Shown here: positions 1 through 9,065 of the stretch, one piece after another
How the letters are laid out: each line of letters starts with the position of its first letter
How positions within the stretch are numbered: the stretch's first letter is position 1
From: Leeuwenhoekiella polynyae
GTDB taxonomy: Bacteria; Bacteroidota; Bacteroidia; Flavobacteriales; Flavobacteriaceae
DNA length: 64,000 nt
Reading direction: 5' to 3' (one strand)
Assembly: GCF_042683665.1 (NCBI RefSeq)
Contig: NZ_JBHUOO010000048.1
Program-made: the position numbers and the translations under genes
The notes under the pieces: generated by a model
Database searches by the model: none
What the model saw: the letters and a program-made list of their open reading frames with translations, nothing else
Told to the model about the DNA's origin: nothing

Positions 1-156
1 CTATTAAAAAAAAACACGATTTGTTAAGCTATGTTAAGTTTAAAATCTAAAATTTCACATAAATTATAATTTTAAAATGCTGTTTTTAAAGTGTTTGTAG
101 ATTATTTATGGGTTTTTTTAGCAGGACGTTAAAATTTTTATTGAAAATCAGTTTAG

Positions 157-164
157 TAAATTTG
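157..164 (+). promoter_or_regulatory. Candidate -7 promoter element for the SDR gene
   Basis: TAAATTTG matches the Bacteroidota -7 consensus TAnnTTTG and lies 30 nt before the SDR start at 195. No TTG is seen at the usual -33 distance. A match to this short motif is expected about once per 2 kb per strand in AT-rich DNA, so position is the main support. Confidence 0.35.
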
Positions 165-194
165 ATATATATTATTACAACTAAAAAAAATGAA

Positions 195-989
195 ATGGAT
201 TTACAACTGAAAGGAAAATCAGCGCTAGTTACCGGTTCTACAGCAGGAATAGGAAAAGCTATCGCAAAAGGCTTAGCCCAAGAGGGAGCAGCGGTTATTA
301 TCAATGGAAGAAAAGCAGATGATATCGCTAAAGTTGTTGAGGAGCTTAAAAAGGAAACGGGTAATGATTCGATCACTGGTATAGTTGCAGACTTTGCACA
401 GAAAGATCATATAGATCATTTATTGAAAGAAATATCCGATGTTGATATTCTTGTGAACAATGTAGGGATTTTCAATCAGGTAGATTTTGCAGATATCACA
501 GATGATGAATGGTTTGAAATGTTCGAAGTCAATGTGATGAGTGGCGTGCGTCTAGCGAGACATTATTTTCCTAAGATGCTTCAAAAGAATGAAGGAAGAA
601 TCATATTTATTTCTAGCGAATCGGCACTGAATATACCCACAGAAATGGTGCATTATGGTTTTAGTAAAACTGCCCAACTTGCAATTTCAAGAGGTCTTGC
701 AAGACTGAGCAAGGGTACCAATGTGACCGTGAACAGTGTCTTGCCAGGACCTACAATGAGTAGAGCTAATGAAAAAGATTTAAAAGCGCAAGCAGAGAAA
801 AAGGACACGAGTCTTGATGCAGTTATAGAGGATTTCTTTGAAGAGCGCAGACCTACGTCGCTCATTCAGCGTTTTGCGGAGACCGAAGAAGTAGCAAATT
901 TGGTAGTTTACGTTGCTAGTCCGTTGTCGGCTGCAACAAATGGTGCGGCTTTACGTGTAGATGGGGGTGTTGCCAATTATATTATTTAG
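195..989 (+). CDS. SDR-family NAD(P)-dependent oxidoreductase
   Basis: This 264-residue protein is a classical short-chain dehydrogenase/reductase. It has the Rossmann cofactor motif TGSTAGIG at residues 13-20, an NNVG motif near residue 88 (NNAG in most relatives), and the catalytic Ser141, Tyr154 and Lys158 (YGFSK). The C-terminal DGG region is also typical. The frame is open upstream to 108, but those residues look like translated leader, and the ATG at 195 places the Rossmann motif at the normal distance from the N-terminus. The substrate cannot be told from sequence. The gene stands alone, with a candidate -7 element upstream and a hairpin terminator behind it. Family assignment is firm; function is only 'oxidoreductase'. 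Confidence 0.9.
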   Translation: MDLQLKGKSALVTGSTAGIGKAIAKGLAQEGAAVIINGRKADDIAKVVEELKKETGNDSITGIVADFAQKDHIDHLLKEISDVDILVNNVGIFNQVDFADITDDEWFEMFEVNVMSGVRLARHYFPKMLQKNEGRIIFISSESALNIPTEMVHYGFSKTAQLAISRGLARLSKGTNVTVNSVLPGPTMSRANEKDLKAQAEKKDTSLDAVIEDFFEERRPTSLIQRFAETEEVANLVVYVASPLSAATNGAALRVDGGVANYII

Positions 990-1020
990 TCTGTCGCAGC
1001 AGTTAATCTTGACTAATATA

Positions 1021-1050
1021 ACGGGATTTCCTATTGGAGATCCTGTTTTT
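1021..1050 (+). terminator. Rho-independent terminator after the SDR gene
   Basis: An 11-bp stem (1021-1031 with 1036-1046, including G-T wobbles) closes a TATT loop and runs into TTTTTG. It ends SDR transcription before the convergent DUF421 gene. Confidence 0.75.
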
Positions 1051-1163
1051 GTTTGAAGATTAATTTAAATGAATTGTTTAGTGATTTAGAACAACAAGCG
1101 GTATCAATTTTAGTAGTCGCTCAGATGATATTTTTTAATACCTATTTCCATTTATTAAGAGAT

Positions 1164-1697
1164 TTATTTTTTTCTAATAACGTCACCCATAATGTAATCT
1201 TCAATCTCGATAGATTCATCATTGGTATGCAAAACACTTATTTCTCCTGTAGTTTCAAGGATGACGGCTTTGACCTGTTTCAGTCTAATAACGTTTGCTT
1301 CTCGTAGTTTTGATTTAAGTTCTGCTTCGGTGACTTTACTGGCTTTCATGTTCTCCCAAATCACTTCACCATTTTCCATCAGAATAAGAGGTTCATTATC
1401 AATGAGATTTTCTGCTTTTTCAGATTTGTAGCGCAATAAGGTAACTGTATAATTGAGTGCGTATAAAATAAAAAGGATTGCTGCCCCTAATAGAATAGAA
1501 GGATTTCCTGAATTAATGGTCATACCTAAAATACTACCGATGGCAACGGTTATGACAAAGTCAAACCCTGTCATTTTACTGAAGCTTTTAAGACCAAAAA
1601 GACGCGTATAGACCACTATAAGAACAAAGATTATAGTGGTCCCTATAAGTGACTCAATTATCAAGTCGTTATTTTTAAAGAAGTAAGAGGTATCCAC
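1164..1697 (-). CDS. DUF421 (YetF-like) membrane protein
   Basis: This 177-residue protein has two or three hydrophobic segments in its first 90 residues, including a stretch with FDFVITVAIGSILG. A soluble alpha/beta domain follows, with PLILMENGEVIWENM and the regularly spaced VTEAELKSKLREANV. This layout is the DUF421/YetF family, whose biochemical role is not established. The start at 1697 is an ATG and the first membrane segment follows directly. It is the last gene of the leftward run behind the two GH13 genes, with an 87-bp gap, so it may or may not share their transcript. Confidence 0.8.
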   Translation of the reverse strand: MDTSYFFKNNDLIIESLIGTTIIFVLIVVYTRLFGLKSFSKMTGFDFVITVAIGSILGMTINSGNPSILLGAAILFILYALNYTVTLLRYKSEKAENLIDNEPLILMENGEVIWENMKASKVTEAELKSKLREANVIRLKQVKAVILETTGEISVLHTNDESIEIEDYIMGDVIRKK

Positions 1698-1784
1698 TAG
1701 GCTGGTATTGATTAGTAAAAATTAAGATACAAAAGCTTCTTGGCGGGTGATTTTTAGGGGTATTAAATAATAACTAAAGCTAGC

Positions 1785-3548
1785 TTAATCTTTTCCCAAA
1801 ATAACGGCCTGATAGGGTTTTAGGGTGATTTCTAACTCCGTGTGCGCCAATTCAAGGTAGTTATTTATTTTAATTTCAGAATACGCTGCCAGGTTATCTA
1901 AAGCGAATGAAGCTTCATTCTTACTAAAATTTAACAAAATCAACACTTCATCTTTGTCAAGTGTTCTGGTAAATGCATAAATCTGCTTGTGTTCTTTTTG
2001 AATTAACTTATAGTCACCATAAACCAACACGTCGTTATTTGTGCGTAGCGCAGTCATTTTCTTAAAGTGATTCAGTACAGATTCTTCGTTTTGCTCTTCT
2101 GCATTTACATTTACAGATTTGTAATTTGGGTTTAGCGGTAACCAGGGAGTTCCTATGGTAAAACCAGCATTTTCAGAAGCATCCCATTGCATTGGTGTTC
2201 TGCCGTGATCACGAGAGCCAAATCTTAGATTACGCATGTATTCATCCAGATCTTCATTATTGGTCTTTGCTTTCTTAAAGCCATTAATGGCAGCTATATC
2301 CTTATAATCTTCTATGTTTTTGAGCTTGGGGTTGTTTGTCATTCCCAATTCATCACCAAAATAACAATAGGGTGTTCCACGCATACTTAATATAAAAGTA
2401 TTCAACATTTTTGCCGAAGGAGCACGGTAGGCGAGGCTGTCGTTTGCATATCTGCTTACCATGCGCGCCTGATCGTGGTTTGATAAGAATATAGAAATCC
2501 ATCCTTTTTTAGCAAAGGCACTATCCCATTTTGAGAATGTTTCTTTAAAAGTAGCTAAATCATACCCATCTGCTTTTGGGATATCTACAGCGTCAAAAGC
2601 ATAAGCCATATTGATTTCATTTCGGTCAGCATCTACAAGTTCGTGCGCCTCCTCTAGAGTTCTGCCTGCACCTTCAGCAACAGTCATTACATCGTAGTTA
2701 CTAAAAACTTCGCTATTCATTTCTTTAAGATACTTATGCAAACCATCTTGCATCGCATAATATTGAATGAAATTCTTTTCAAATCCATCAGGGAATTTAG
2801 GGAACGTCGTGTCTTTTGCAGCAAATTGAAAAGCATCAAGTCTAAAGCCATCAACGCCTTTTTCTGCCCAAAATTTTAGAATATCATTTACTTCTTGACG
2901 CACTTTAGGATTCTCCCAATTGAGATCGGGTTGTTTCTGCGAAAAATAATGCAAATAATATGAATCGGTTTGCTCATCATATTTCCAAGCATTTCCTTCT
3001 GCATCAAACAGGCTGTAGCGATACGGAGGTTCTCCTTTTTCTGCCGGCCACCAGTGATAATAATCTCGATAGGGATTGTCTCTAGAACTTCGACTTTCTT
3101 TAAACCATTCGTGCTCGTCACTACTGTGATTGACAACAATATCCATAACAAGTTTGATATCACGGGCATGCATTTCTGAAAGCATTTTATCAAAGTCTTC
3201 CATAGTACCAAAATCACTCATAATATTCCGGTAATCGCTCACATCATAACCGTTATCATCATTTGGTGAACTGTAAATAGGGTTAAGCCAGACAGCTGTT
3301 ACTCCCAGGCTCTTTATATAATCCAAACGATTAATGATTCCTTTTAAATCACCAATACCATCACCATCAGTATCTTGAAAACTTCTTGGATAGATCTGGT
3401 AAACAATGGCTTCTTTCCACCATTTTTTGTCAATATTTGTGGTTTCTGTTGTCGTATTATTATCTTTTTTTGATTCGGCACAACTGTAAGTTGCCAAAAG
3501 AATAAACATTAAGAGTACTGATTTATACATAAGTTTATAATTTTTCAA
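1785..3548 (-). CDS. GH13 alpha-glucosidase-type lipoprotein
   Basis: The 587-residue protein begins with a lipoprotein signal ending at a lipobox (ATYSC, Cys23), so it is predicted to be anchored in an outer or periplasmic membrane leaflet. The GH13 barrel follows: DIVVNHS near residue 136, nucleophile Asp238 in GFRLDAF, acid/base Glu292 in VAEG, and Asp359 in SNHDQ. HGRTPMQWD near residue 448 is usual in oligo-1,6-glucosidase, alpha-glucosidase and trehalose-synthase type enzymes, so a small malto-oligosaccharide is the likely substrate. The first codons overlap the end of the upstream GH13 gene by 14 bp; an internal ATG at 3530 would remove the overlap and still leave a full signal. The two GH13 genes are almost certainly co-transcribed. 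Confidence 0.9.
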   Translation of the reverse strand: MKNYKLMYKSVLLMFILLATYSCAESKKDNNTTTETTNIDKKWWKEAIVYQIYPRSFQDTDGDGIGDLKGIINRLDYIKSLGVTAVWLNPIYSSPNDDNGYDVSDYRNIMSDFGTMEDFDKMLSEMHARDIKLVMDIVVNHSSDEHEWFKESRSSRDNPYRDYYHWWPAEKGEPPYRYSLFDAEGNAWKYDEQTDSYYLHYFSQKQPDLNWENPKVRQEVNDILKFWAEKGVDGFRLDAFQFAAKDTTFPKFPDGFEKNFIQYYAMQDGLHKYLKEMNSEVFSNYDVMTVAEGAGRTLEEAHELVDADRNEINMAYAFDAVDIPKADGYDLATFKETFSKWDSAFAKKGWISIFLSNHDQARMVSRYANDSLAYRAPSAKMLNTFILSMRGTPYCYFGDELGMTNNPKLKNIEDYKDIAAINGFKKAKTNNEDLDEYMRNLRFGSRDHGRTPMQWDASENAGFTIGTPWLPLNPNYKSVNVNAEEQNEESVLNHFKKMTALRTNNDVLVYGDYKLIQKEHKQIYAFTRTLDKDEVLILLNFSKNEASFALDNLAAYSEIKINNYLELAHTELEITLKPYQAVILGKD

Positions 3549-5202
3549 GTAATAAAATAGTCTGGTTCGTATTTAATACAATTTTATCTTTGCGCACTGT
3601 TCCTACTTTATCAGAATAGCGGTCTTTGAGTTTAGTGCCTTCTGGAAAAAGGCCGTTTATGATGATTTCTTTTTCTCCTAAAGGAAGTTCTAGTCCAATG
3701 ATTACAAGATCTTCAATGTTCCCTTTAGATAATTTCCTCGAAAAAACATAAGGTTTTTCCTGAAGATTTTTATGTGTTCCAGCACCAACTGCCGGGTGAT
3801 CTCTACGAAAACTTCCTAACTTTTGCCAATGGGAGAGAATGGTTTTCGTTTCAGTAGAATTCATATCCTTCCAAGGCATAAAGCCCCGTAAAGTAGCATC
3901 TCCTTTGGCGTCAGGAATATTTAGATTTCTGGCGATTTCATCACCATAATAAACTTGAGATAGTCCTGGCGTTAGCAACAATTTTGTGCCGGTTTCTAAA
4001 GGTTTGTTTCGCATTTTGTCAAAAGGCTCTCCATCATCATGAGATGTGACATAGTTGAGTACATTCTTTCCTTGTAATGTATTGTGAATGATGGAATCAT
4101 ATTTAGAAAATAGGGTTTCATAATCACCTTGTGCGTCATACTTAAATTGAAAATTGATCAGATTATCAAAACCATTGCTGAAATAATCTACTTCTCTATC
4201 TCCAAAACTATAAGTGCGTCCTGCAGCAATACCATAACCATAAACCTCACCTAACATATAAAACGGACTGTCATCAAGAACTAATTCCTTGTTTTCTTTT
4301 TTCCATTTAAAGAATGCTAGATCAGCTTGAGCACGCAAAACAGACCAGCTGGTTTCATCTACATGTTTGACAGTATCAACTCTAAAGGCGTCTATACCTA
4401 AGTCTCTAATATAATCTGTAAGCCATTTTATGATATAGTTCTGCGGTGTTCTGGGTAGTTTATTTTCTGAGAAAAATAAATTAAGTTCTTCGATCTCTTG
4501 TTCATATCTATTTTCTGACTTCCACTTTTTGATTAAAAAATCTGGAAGTTCAACGGTCTCTTTACTTTCGGTTTTAATATCTGGAAGGTTAGCTACTAAA
4601 GTACAGGGAACTGTAGATTCATAATCTTCATAAGAACATTGAGGAGCTTGTCGCGCCCAGTTTTCGCCCCAGAAAGGGTCTTGTGTGGTTACAGGGCCGG
4701 TGTGATTTAGAACAACATCCATAATTAGGCGAATGCCATGCTGATGCGCAGTTTTCACCAAGATTTCTAAATCTTTATACGTGCCAAAGTTAGGGTCTAA
4801 TGCAGTCCAGTCTTTTGCCCAGTATCCGTGATAAGCATAAGTATTACCGGTACCTTCATCTACAGATGCATGAATCTGTTCTACAACGGGAGTAAACCAA
4901 ATAGCATTAATACCCAATTTTGTAAAATACCCCTCGTTAATTTTTTGAGTTATCCCGCTTAGATCACCACCTTCAAAACCTCGCAGGGTTCCGGTTTTCT
5001 CTGTGCGCTTAAAGTTTAAATCATTGTTGAGATCTCCATTATTAAATCTATCGGTGAGTAAGAAGTAAACGTTTGCTGCATCCCATATAAATGGCGCTTC
5101 AGATGTTGTTTTTGAAATAATCTTATTTTCGGTTTGAGAATCATTTTTACATCCAAAGACTAAAAAACTAATAATTAAAAAGTATAAATGGTTATTTCTC
5201 AT
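3535..5202 (-). CDS. GH13 alpha-amylase-type lipoprotein
   Basis: The 555-residue protein has a short lipoprotein signal (lipobox VFGC, Cys18). The GH13 catalytic residues are visible: DVVLNHTG near residue 162, nucleophile Asp276 in FRVDTVKH, acid/base Glu319 in MLGEVYG, and Asp389 in SHDDGEPF. It resembles the secreted alpha-amylases and neopullulanases of flavobacterial starch-use loci. It is the first gene of a leftward pair and would cut polymer or large oligosaccharides, with the downstream enzyme releasing glucose; that division of labour is inference. No SusC, SusD or transporter gene lies beside the pair in this window. Confidence 0.9.
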   Translation of the reverse strand: MRNNHLYFLIISFLVFGCKNDSQTENKIISKTTSEAPFIWDAANVYFLLTDRFNNGDLNNDLNFKRTEKTGTLRGFEGGDLSGITQKINEGYFTKLGINAIWFTPVVEQIHASVDEGTGNTYAYHGYWAKDWTALDPNFGTYKDLEILVKTAHQHGIRLIMDVVLNHTGPVTTQDPFWGENWARQAPQCSYEDYESTVPCTLVANLPDIKTESKETVELPDFLIKKWKSENRYEQEIEELNLFFSENKLPRTPQNYIIKWLTDYIRDLGIDAFRVDTVKHVDETSWSVLRAQADLAFFKWKKENKELVLDDSPFYMLGEVYGYGIAAGRTYSFGDREVDYFSNGFDNLINFQFKYDAQGDYETLFSKYDSIIHNTLQGKNVLNYVTSHDDGEPFDKMRNKPLETGTKLLLTPGLSQVYYGDEIARNLNIPDAKGDATLRGFMPWKDMNSTETKTILSHWQKLGSFRRDHPAVGAGTHKNLQEKPYVFSRKLSKGNIEDLVIIGLELPLGEKEIIINGLFPEGTKLKDRYSDKVGTVRKDKIVLNTNQTILLLEKL

Positions 5203-5347
5203 AGATTTACAGCTAATTGCAGATCGTGAAATTAGTAAAAATCAGTATCTCTACAACGCTTTCGTTCTTTTTTGGCAGCCTGCAAAATCAAATAGAGAAT
5301 TTTATTATCGGAAGAGATAAGCTTATTTTTACGCTAAATAATACCTT

Positions 5348-6250
5348 ATGACACGAGTTAAAGCGTGGGTTTCTGCTGCGCGTTTACGGACCTTGCCTTT
5401 ATCAATTTCCGGAATAATTGTAGGAAGTGCTTTGGCTTATAATGCTGGAGTTTTTAGATGGGATATTTGTATTCTCGCACTGTTAGCTACTCTGGGTTTT
5501 CAGATACTTTCTAATTTTGCAAATGATTATGGTGATGGAGTTAAAGGTACAGATAACCACGAGCGTATAGGTCCTGCACGAGCAATGCAGAGTGGATTGC
5601 TTACTGCTAAGCAATTAAAAAATGGAATGGCATTTACAACTATGCTGACCCTTTTAATAAGTATAGCTCTAATATATACCGCTTTTGGCTCAACACATTT
5701 TTTACAATCAGTTTTGTTCTTTGTACTGGGATTGTTGGCAATTTTAGCAGCTATAAAATATACCGTAGGCAAAGGCGCTTACGGGTATAGAGGTTTGGGC
5801 GACTTTTTTGTATTTATATTTTTTGGTTTGGTTTCTGTTGTGGGCACCTATTATCTCTATGCTGTAGAATTTAAAACTGTGGTTTTGCTGCCTGCCATAA
5901 CTATAGGTTTGTTAAGTATTGCGGTTTTGAACCTTAATAATATGCGAGATCGCTTAAGTGATGCACGAGCAAATAAGAATACTTTAGCGGTAGCGCTGGG
6001 GGCGAAAAACGTAAAATACTATCATTATTTTTTAATTATAGGGGCATTTACATCCAGTTTGGTTTTCTTTCAGATAACGCAGACTTATAAATGGTCTGCT
6101 GTTGCTTTTTTAGTCTTTATCCCTTTATTCAAGCACTTGGTTTATGTGGCTAAGAATGAAAGTCCGGCGTTGTTGGATCCTGAGCTAAAAAAAGTAGCAT
6201 TATCTACCTTTTTCTTTTCACTGCTTTTTACTGTAGGCTTTCTTTTTTGA
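5348..6250 (+). CDS. menA: 1,4-dihydroxy-2-naphthoate polyprenyltransferase
   Basis: MenA joins the polyprenyl chain to 1,4-dihydroxy-2-naphthoate in the inner membrane during menaquinone synthesis. The 300-residue protein is highly hydrophobic (about eight or nine membrane segments). It carries the two Asp-rich UbiA-family motifs: NDYGDGVKGTD at residues 59-69, and NMRDRLSD at residues 198-205 followed by NKNTLAV. Its length is normal for MenA. It opens a rightward cluster with menC and menE, and that context separates it from other UbiA-family enzymes. A poor -7-like sequence (TATTTTTA, one mismatch) lies at 5324-5331, so I do not call a promoter. Confidence 0.93.
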   Translation: MTRVKAWVSAARLRTLPLSISGIIVGSALAYNAGVFRWDICILALLATLGFQILSNFANDYGDGVKGTDNHERIGPARAMQSGLLTAKQLKNGMAFTTMLTLLISIALIYTAFGSTHFLQSVLFFVLGLLAILAAIKYTVGKGAYGYRGLGDFFVFIFFGLVSVVGTYYLYAVEFKTVVLLPAITIGLLSIAVLNLNNMRDRLSDARANKNTLAVALGAKNVKYYHYFLIIGAFTSSLVFFQITQTYKWSAVAFLVFIPLFKHLVYVAKNESPALLDPELKKVALSTFFFSLLFTVGFLF

Positions 6251-6341
6251 GTAGTTTTTTAACGAAAACTTATAGCGCAAGATTTTCTCTTAAGACTTTC
6301 CTTGTCGAAATTTAATGACAATTAAAAAAAGAGAAAGAATT

Positions 6342-7022
6342 ATGAAAATCACTTATTACGGTCAGAATTGTTTTGGTTTTGAGACTGAAAATGCAACAAT
6401 ACTTACTGATCCATTTATTACGGGGAACGATCTTGCAAAAGATAAAATAGATATAAAATCTTTAAATCCAGATTATATATTCTTGACACACGCGCATCAA
6501 GACCATACGCTAGATGCTGAAACGATTGCCAAACAAGCAGATGCTGTAATTGTAAGTAACTATGAGATCGCAAATCATTATGCTGACAAAGGCATCGAAA
6601 CCCACCCAATGAACCACGGCGGAAGCTGGGAGTTTGATTTTGGGAAAGTAAAATATGTTAACGCCATTCATACCAGTTCTTTTCCTGACGGAAGCTATGG
6701 CGGGCAACCCGGAGGTTTTATATTCAGTATGGATGGAAAAACGATCTATATGGCTGGGGACACCGCATTGACAATGGATATGAAACTGATTCCATTAGAC
6801 TTTGATCTTGATCTGGCTATTTTACCGATAGGAGATAATTTTACAATGGGAATCAAAGATGCAGTGCGTGCCAGTGATTTTATAGAATGTAATAAGATTG
6901 TAGGTTGCCATTATGATACGTTTGGCTATATTGAGATCGATCACGAAGGCGCTAAGAAAGCATTTTCTGCAGTTGAAAAAGAACTTACCCTTCTGGAAAT
7001 TGGTGGTTCATTAGAACTTTAA
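6342..7022 (+). CDS. MBL-fold metal-dependent hydrolase (UPF0173-like)
   Basis: This 226-residue protein is a compact metallo-beta-lactamase-fold hydrolase. It shows the metal-binding motif THAHQDH near residue 55, AGDT for the bridging Asp, and a late GCHYDTFGYI that supplies another His. The frame is open to an ATG at 6315, but the ATG at 6342 puts the protein directly at the MKITYYGQNCF start expected of the family. It sits between menA and menC, 10 bp before menC. No enzymatic step of menaquinone synthesis is assigned to this family, so its role in the operon is unknown. A thioesterase or lactonase activity would fit the fold but is a guess. Confidence 0.85.
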   Translation: MKITYYGQNCFGFETENATILTDPFITGNDLAKDKIDIKSLNPDYIFLTHAHQDHTLDAETIAKQADAVIVSNYEIANHYADKGIETHPMNHGGSWEFDFGKVKYVNAIHTSSFPDGSYGGQPGGFIFSMDGKTIYMAGDTALTMDMKLIPLDFDLDLAILPIGDNFTMGIKDAVRASDFIECNKIVGCHYDTFGYIEIDHEGAKKAFSAVEKELTLLEIGGSLEL

Positions 7023-7032
7023 ATAATAGCTT

Positions 7033-8067
7033 TTGAAAGCAACTTATAAAAAATATGTTTTAGACTTCAAACGCCCCAGCGGAACTTCGCGGGGCGTTTT
7101 GACACAAAAAGAAACCTGGTTTATTAAAATTGAAGAATTAGGTAAAATAGGTTTTGGAGAATGTGGAATTCTACGCGGACTTAGTATTGACGATCGGCCG
7201 GATTACGAAGAAACGCTTCGTTGGGTTTGTGAAAATATCCATTTAGGTGCGCAAGTTCTCTATGATAAATTAGAGGGTTTTCCTAGTATCCAATTTGGGA
7301 TCGAGATGGCTTTCAAGTCTTTTAATGCAGAAAATACATATGAGCTTTTTCCTTCAGAATTTACAAAAGGAAATGAGGGGATTGCTATAAATGGTTTGAT
7401 TTGGATGGGTGAAGCTCAGTTTATGCAAGATCAGATCAATGAAAAGTTAGAAACCGGTTTTGATTGTATCAAAATGAAAATTGGTGCAATAGATTTTGAT
7501 GCCGAGATCAAGTTGTTAGAAGGCATTAGAAAAGAGTTTCCTAAGGAAAAAATAACCTTACGCGTTGATGCAAATGGCGCTTTTGCTCCTGATAAAGCTT
7601 TGCAGAAATTAAAAAGATTAGCTGCTTTAGACCTTCACTCAATAGAGCAGCCTATCAGACAACACCAAGAAGAAGAAATGGCTAGACTTTGTAATCAAAC
7701 TCCGTTACCCATTGCTTTAGATGAAGAATTAATAGGTGTTTTTGGTTATGCAAAACAAAAAAAATTATTGCAAACAGTTAAGCCACAGTATATTATTTTA
7801 AAACCCAGTTTGGTAGGAGGTTTTCGCGGATGTGATACCTGGATACAAATTGCTGAAGAGCAGGGGATAGGCTGGTGGGTTACTTCTGCGTTAGAAAGCA
7901 ACATTGGGCTCAATGCGATTGCACAATATACCCATTCAAAGAGTACAAAAATCCCGCAAGGTCTCGGTACTGGTGCATTGTACACAAATAATGTATCTTC
8001 CCCTCTGGTAATTAAGCACGGCGAGTTGTGGTATAATGCACAGCAAAACTGGAGCTTTCAATTTTAA
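7033..8067 (+). CDS. menC: o-succinylbenzoate synthase
   Basis: MenC dehydrates SHCHC to o-succinylbenzoate. The 344-residue protein has the enolase-superfamily layout: KxK at Lys147/Lys149, metal ligands Asp179 (RVDANG), Glu205 (SIEQP) and Asp230 (ALDEE), and Lys257 in ILKPSL. I place the start at a TTG because no in-frame ATG comes before conserved sequence and the resulting N-terminus (MKATYKKYVLDFKRPSGTSRG) is the expected beginning of the capping domain. It is 10 bp behind the MBL-fold gene and 3 bp before the CPBP protease gene. Related dipeptide epimerases share the fold, but the men neighbours decide the assignment. Confidence 0.93.
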   Translation: MKATYKKYVLDFKRPSGTSRGVLTQKETWFIKIEELGKIGFGECGILRGLSIDDRPDYEETLRWVCENIHLGAQVLYDKLEGFPSIQFGIEMAFKSFNAENTYELFPSEFTKGNEGIAINGLIWMGEAQFMQDQINEKLETGFDCIKMKIGAIDFDAEIKLLEGIRKEFPKEKITLRVDANGAFAPDKALQKLKRLAALDLHSIEQPIRQHQEEEMARLCNQTPLPIALDEELIGVFGYAKQKKLLQTVKPQYIILKPSLVGGFRGCDTWIQIAEEQGIGWWVTSALESNIGLNAIAQYTHSKSTKIPQGLGTGALYTNNVSSPLVIKHGELWYNAQQNWSFQF

Positions 8068-8070
8068 TTT

Positions 8071-9054
8071 ATGTTTATAGAACAAGCTTATAAAGTATTA
8101 CACGAATTCTGGAGGTATTTAGTAGGTTCGGTAGTAATAATACTAGCTTCAGTAATTGGTCAAATACCTTTAACTATTGCTTTGCTAGGTAAATTATGGT
8201 TTGAAAACGAGGGCGATCCTGAAGCATTTACTAGTGCTACCAGTGGATTAGATCAAAGTACAATGATGGGGCTTCTTGATAAGAACCTGAATTTATTTCT
8301 AGTACTCTTGACCTTCGTCTTTGCCCTAGGAGGAATATTTTTTGTACTGAAATATATTCACAAACAAAAATTAAAAGGCATCATTACTTCTCGGAATAAA
8401 TTTGATTGGGGTCGAGTTTGGTTTGCCTTTATAATGATCACCTTATATATTGTAGGTTCTACACTTTTAGGCTATTTTCTAGCTCCAGAAGATATGCTGG
8501 TATCTTTTAATTTAGTGCCCTTTTTAATTTTAGTAGTAATTGCAGTTCTATTTGTGCCTATCCAGACTAGTGTTGAGGAATTGGTTTTTAGGGGTTATTT
8601 GATGCAAGGGTTTGGGATTTTGGCAAAAAACAGATGGTTTCCTTTGGTGATGACTTCATTTATTTTTGGAGGTCTGCATTACTTCAATCCAGAGATAAGT
8701 GCGATGGGAGATATCGTAATGGTCTTCTATTTTGGAACCGGTTTACTGTTAGGTATAATGACTTTGATGGATGATGGCATGGAATTAGCATTAGGCTTTC
8801 ATGCCGCAAATAATTTAATTACAGCATTACTGGTTACCGCAGATTGGACAGCATTTCAAACAGATTCGATTTTTACAGATATTTCAGATCCAAAGGCTGG
8901 TTTAATGGATGTGTTGCCAGTATTCATAATTTATCCTATCTTTTTAGGGATTTTAGCATATAAATACAAATGGACCGGCTGGAAAGAAAAATTATTCGGT
9001 TCTGTAAAAGAGCCAGAATCAACAAAACTTGAAGATAATTTGGTTGCAGATTAA
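8071..9054 (+). CDS. CPBP-family intramembrane metalloprotease
   Basis: This 327-residue membrane protein has about eight hydrophobic segments and the three CPBP/Abi (CAAX protease-like) motifs: EELVFR at residues 169-174, the His of FGGLHYF at 203, and GFHAANN with His244. Homologues cleave prenylated or membrane substrates, or serve in bacteriocin immunity and protein maturation; nothing here shows which. The gene is inserted between menC (3 bp) and menE (11 bp), so it is almost surely translated from the men transcript. Whether it has anything to do with the prenylated quinone is open. Confidence 0.88.
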   Translation: MFIEQAYKVLHEFWRYLVGSVVIILASVIGQIPLTIALLGKLWFENEGDPEAFTSATSGLDQSTMMGLLDKNLNLFLVLLTFVFALGGIFFVLKYIHKQKLKGIITSRNKFDWGRVWFAFIMITLYIVGSTLLGYFLAPEDMLVSFNLVPFLILVVIAVLFVPIQTSVEELVFRGYLMQGFGILAKNRWFPLVMTSFIFGGLHYFNPEISAMGDIVMVFYFGTGLLLGIMTLMDDGMELALGFHAANNLITALLVTADWTAFQTDSIFTDISDPKAGLMDVLPVFIIYPIFLGILAYKYKWTGWKEKLFGSVKEPESTKLEDNLVAD

Positions 9055-9065
9055 ATCATAAAGTG

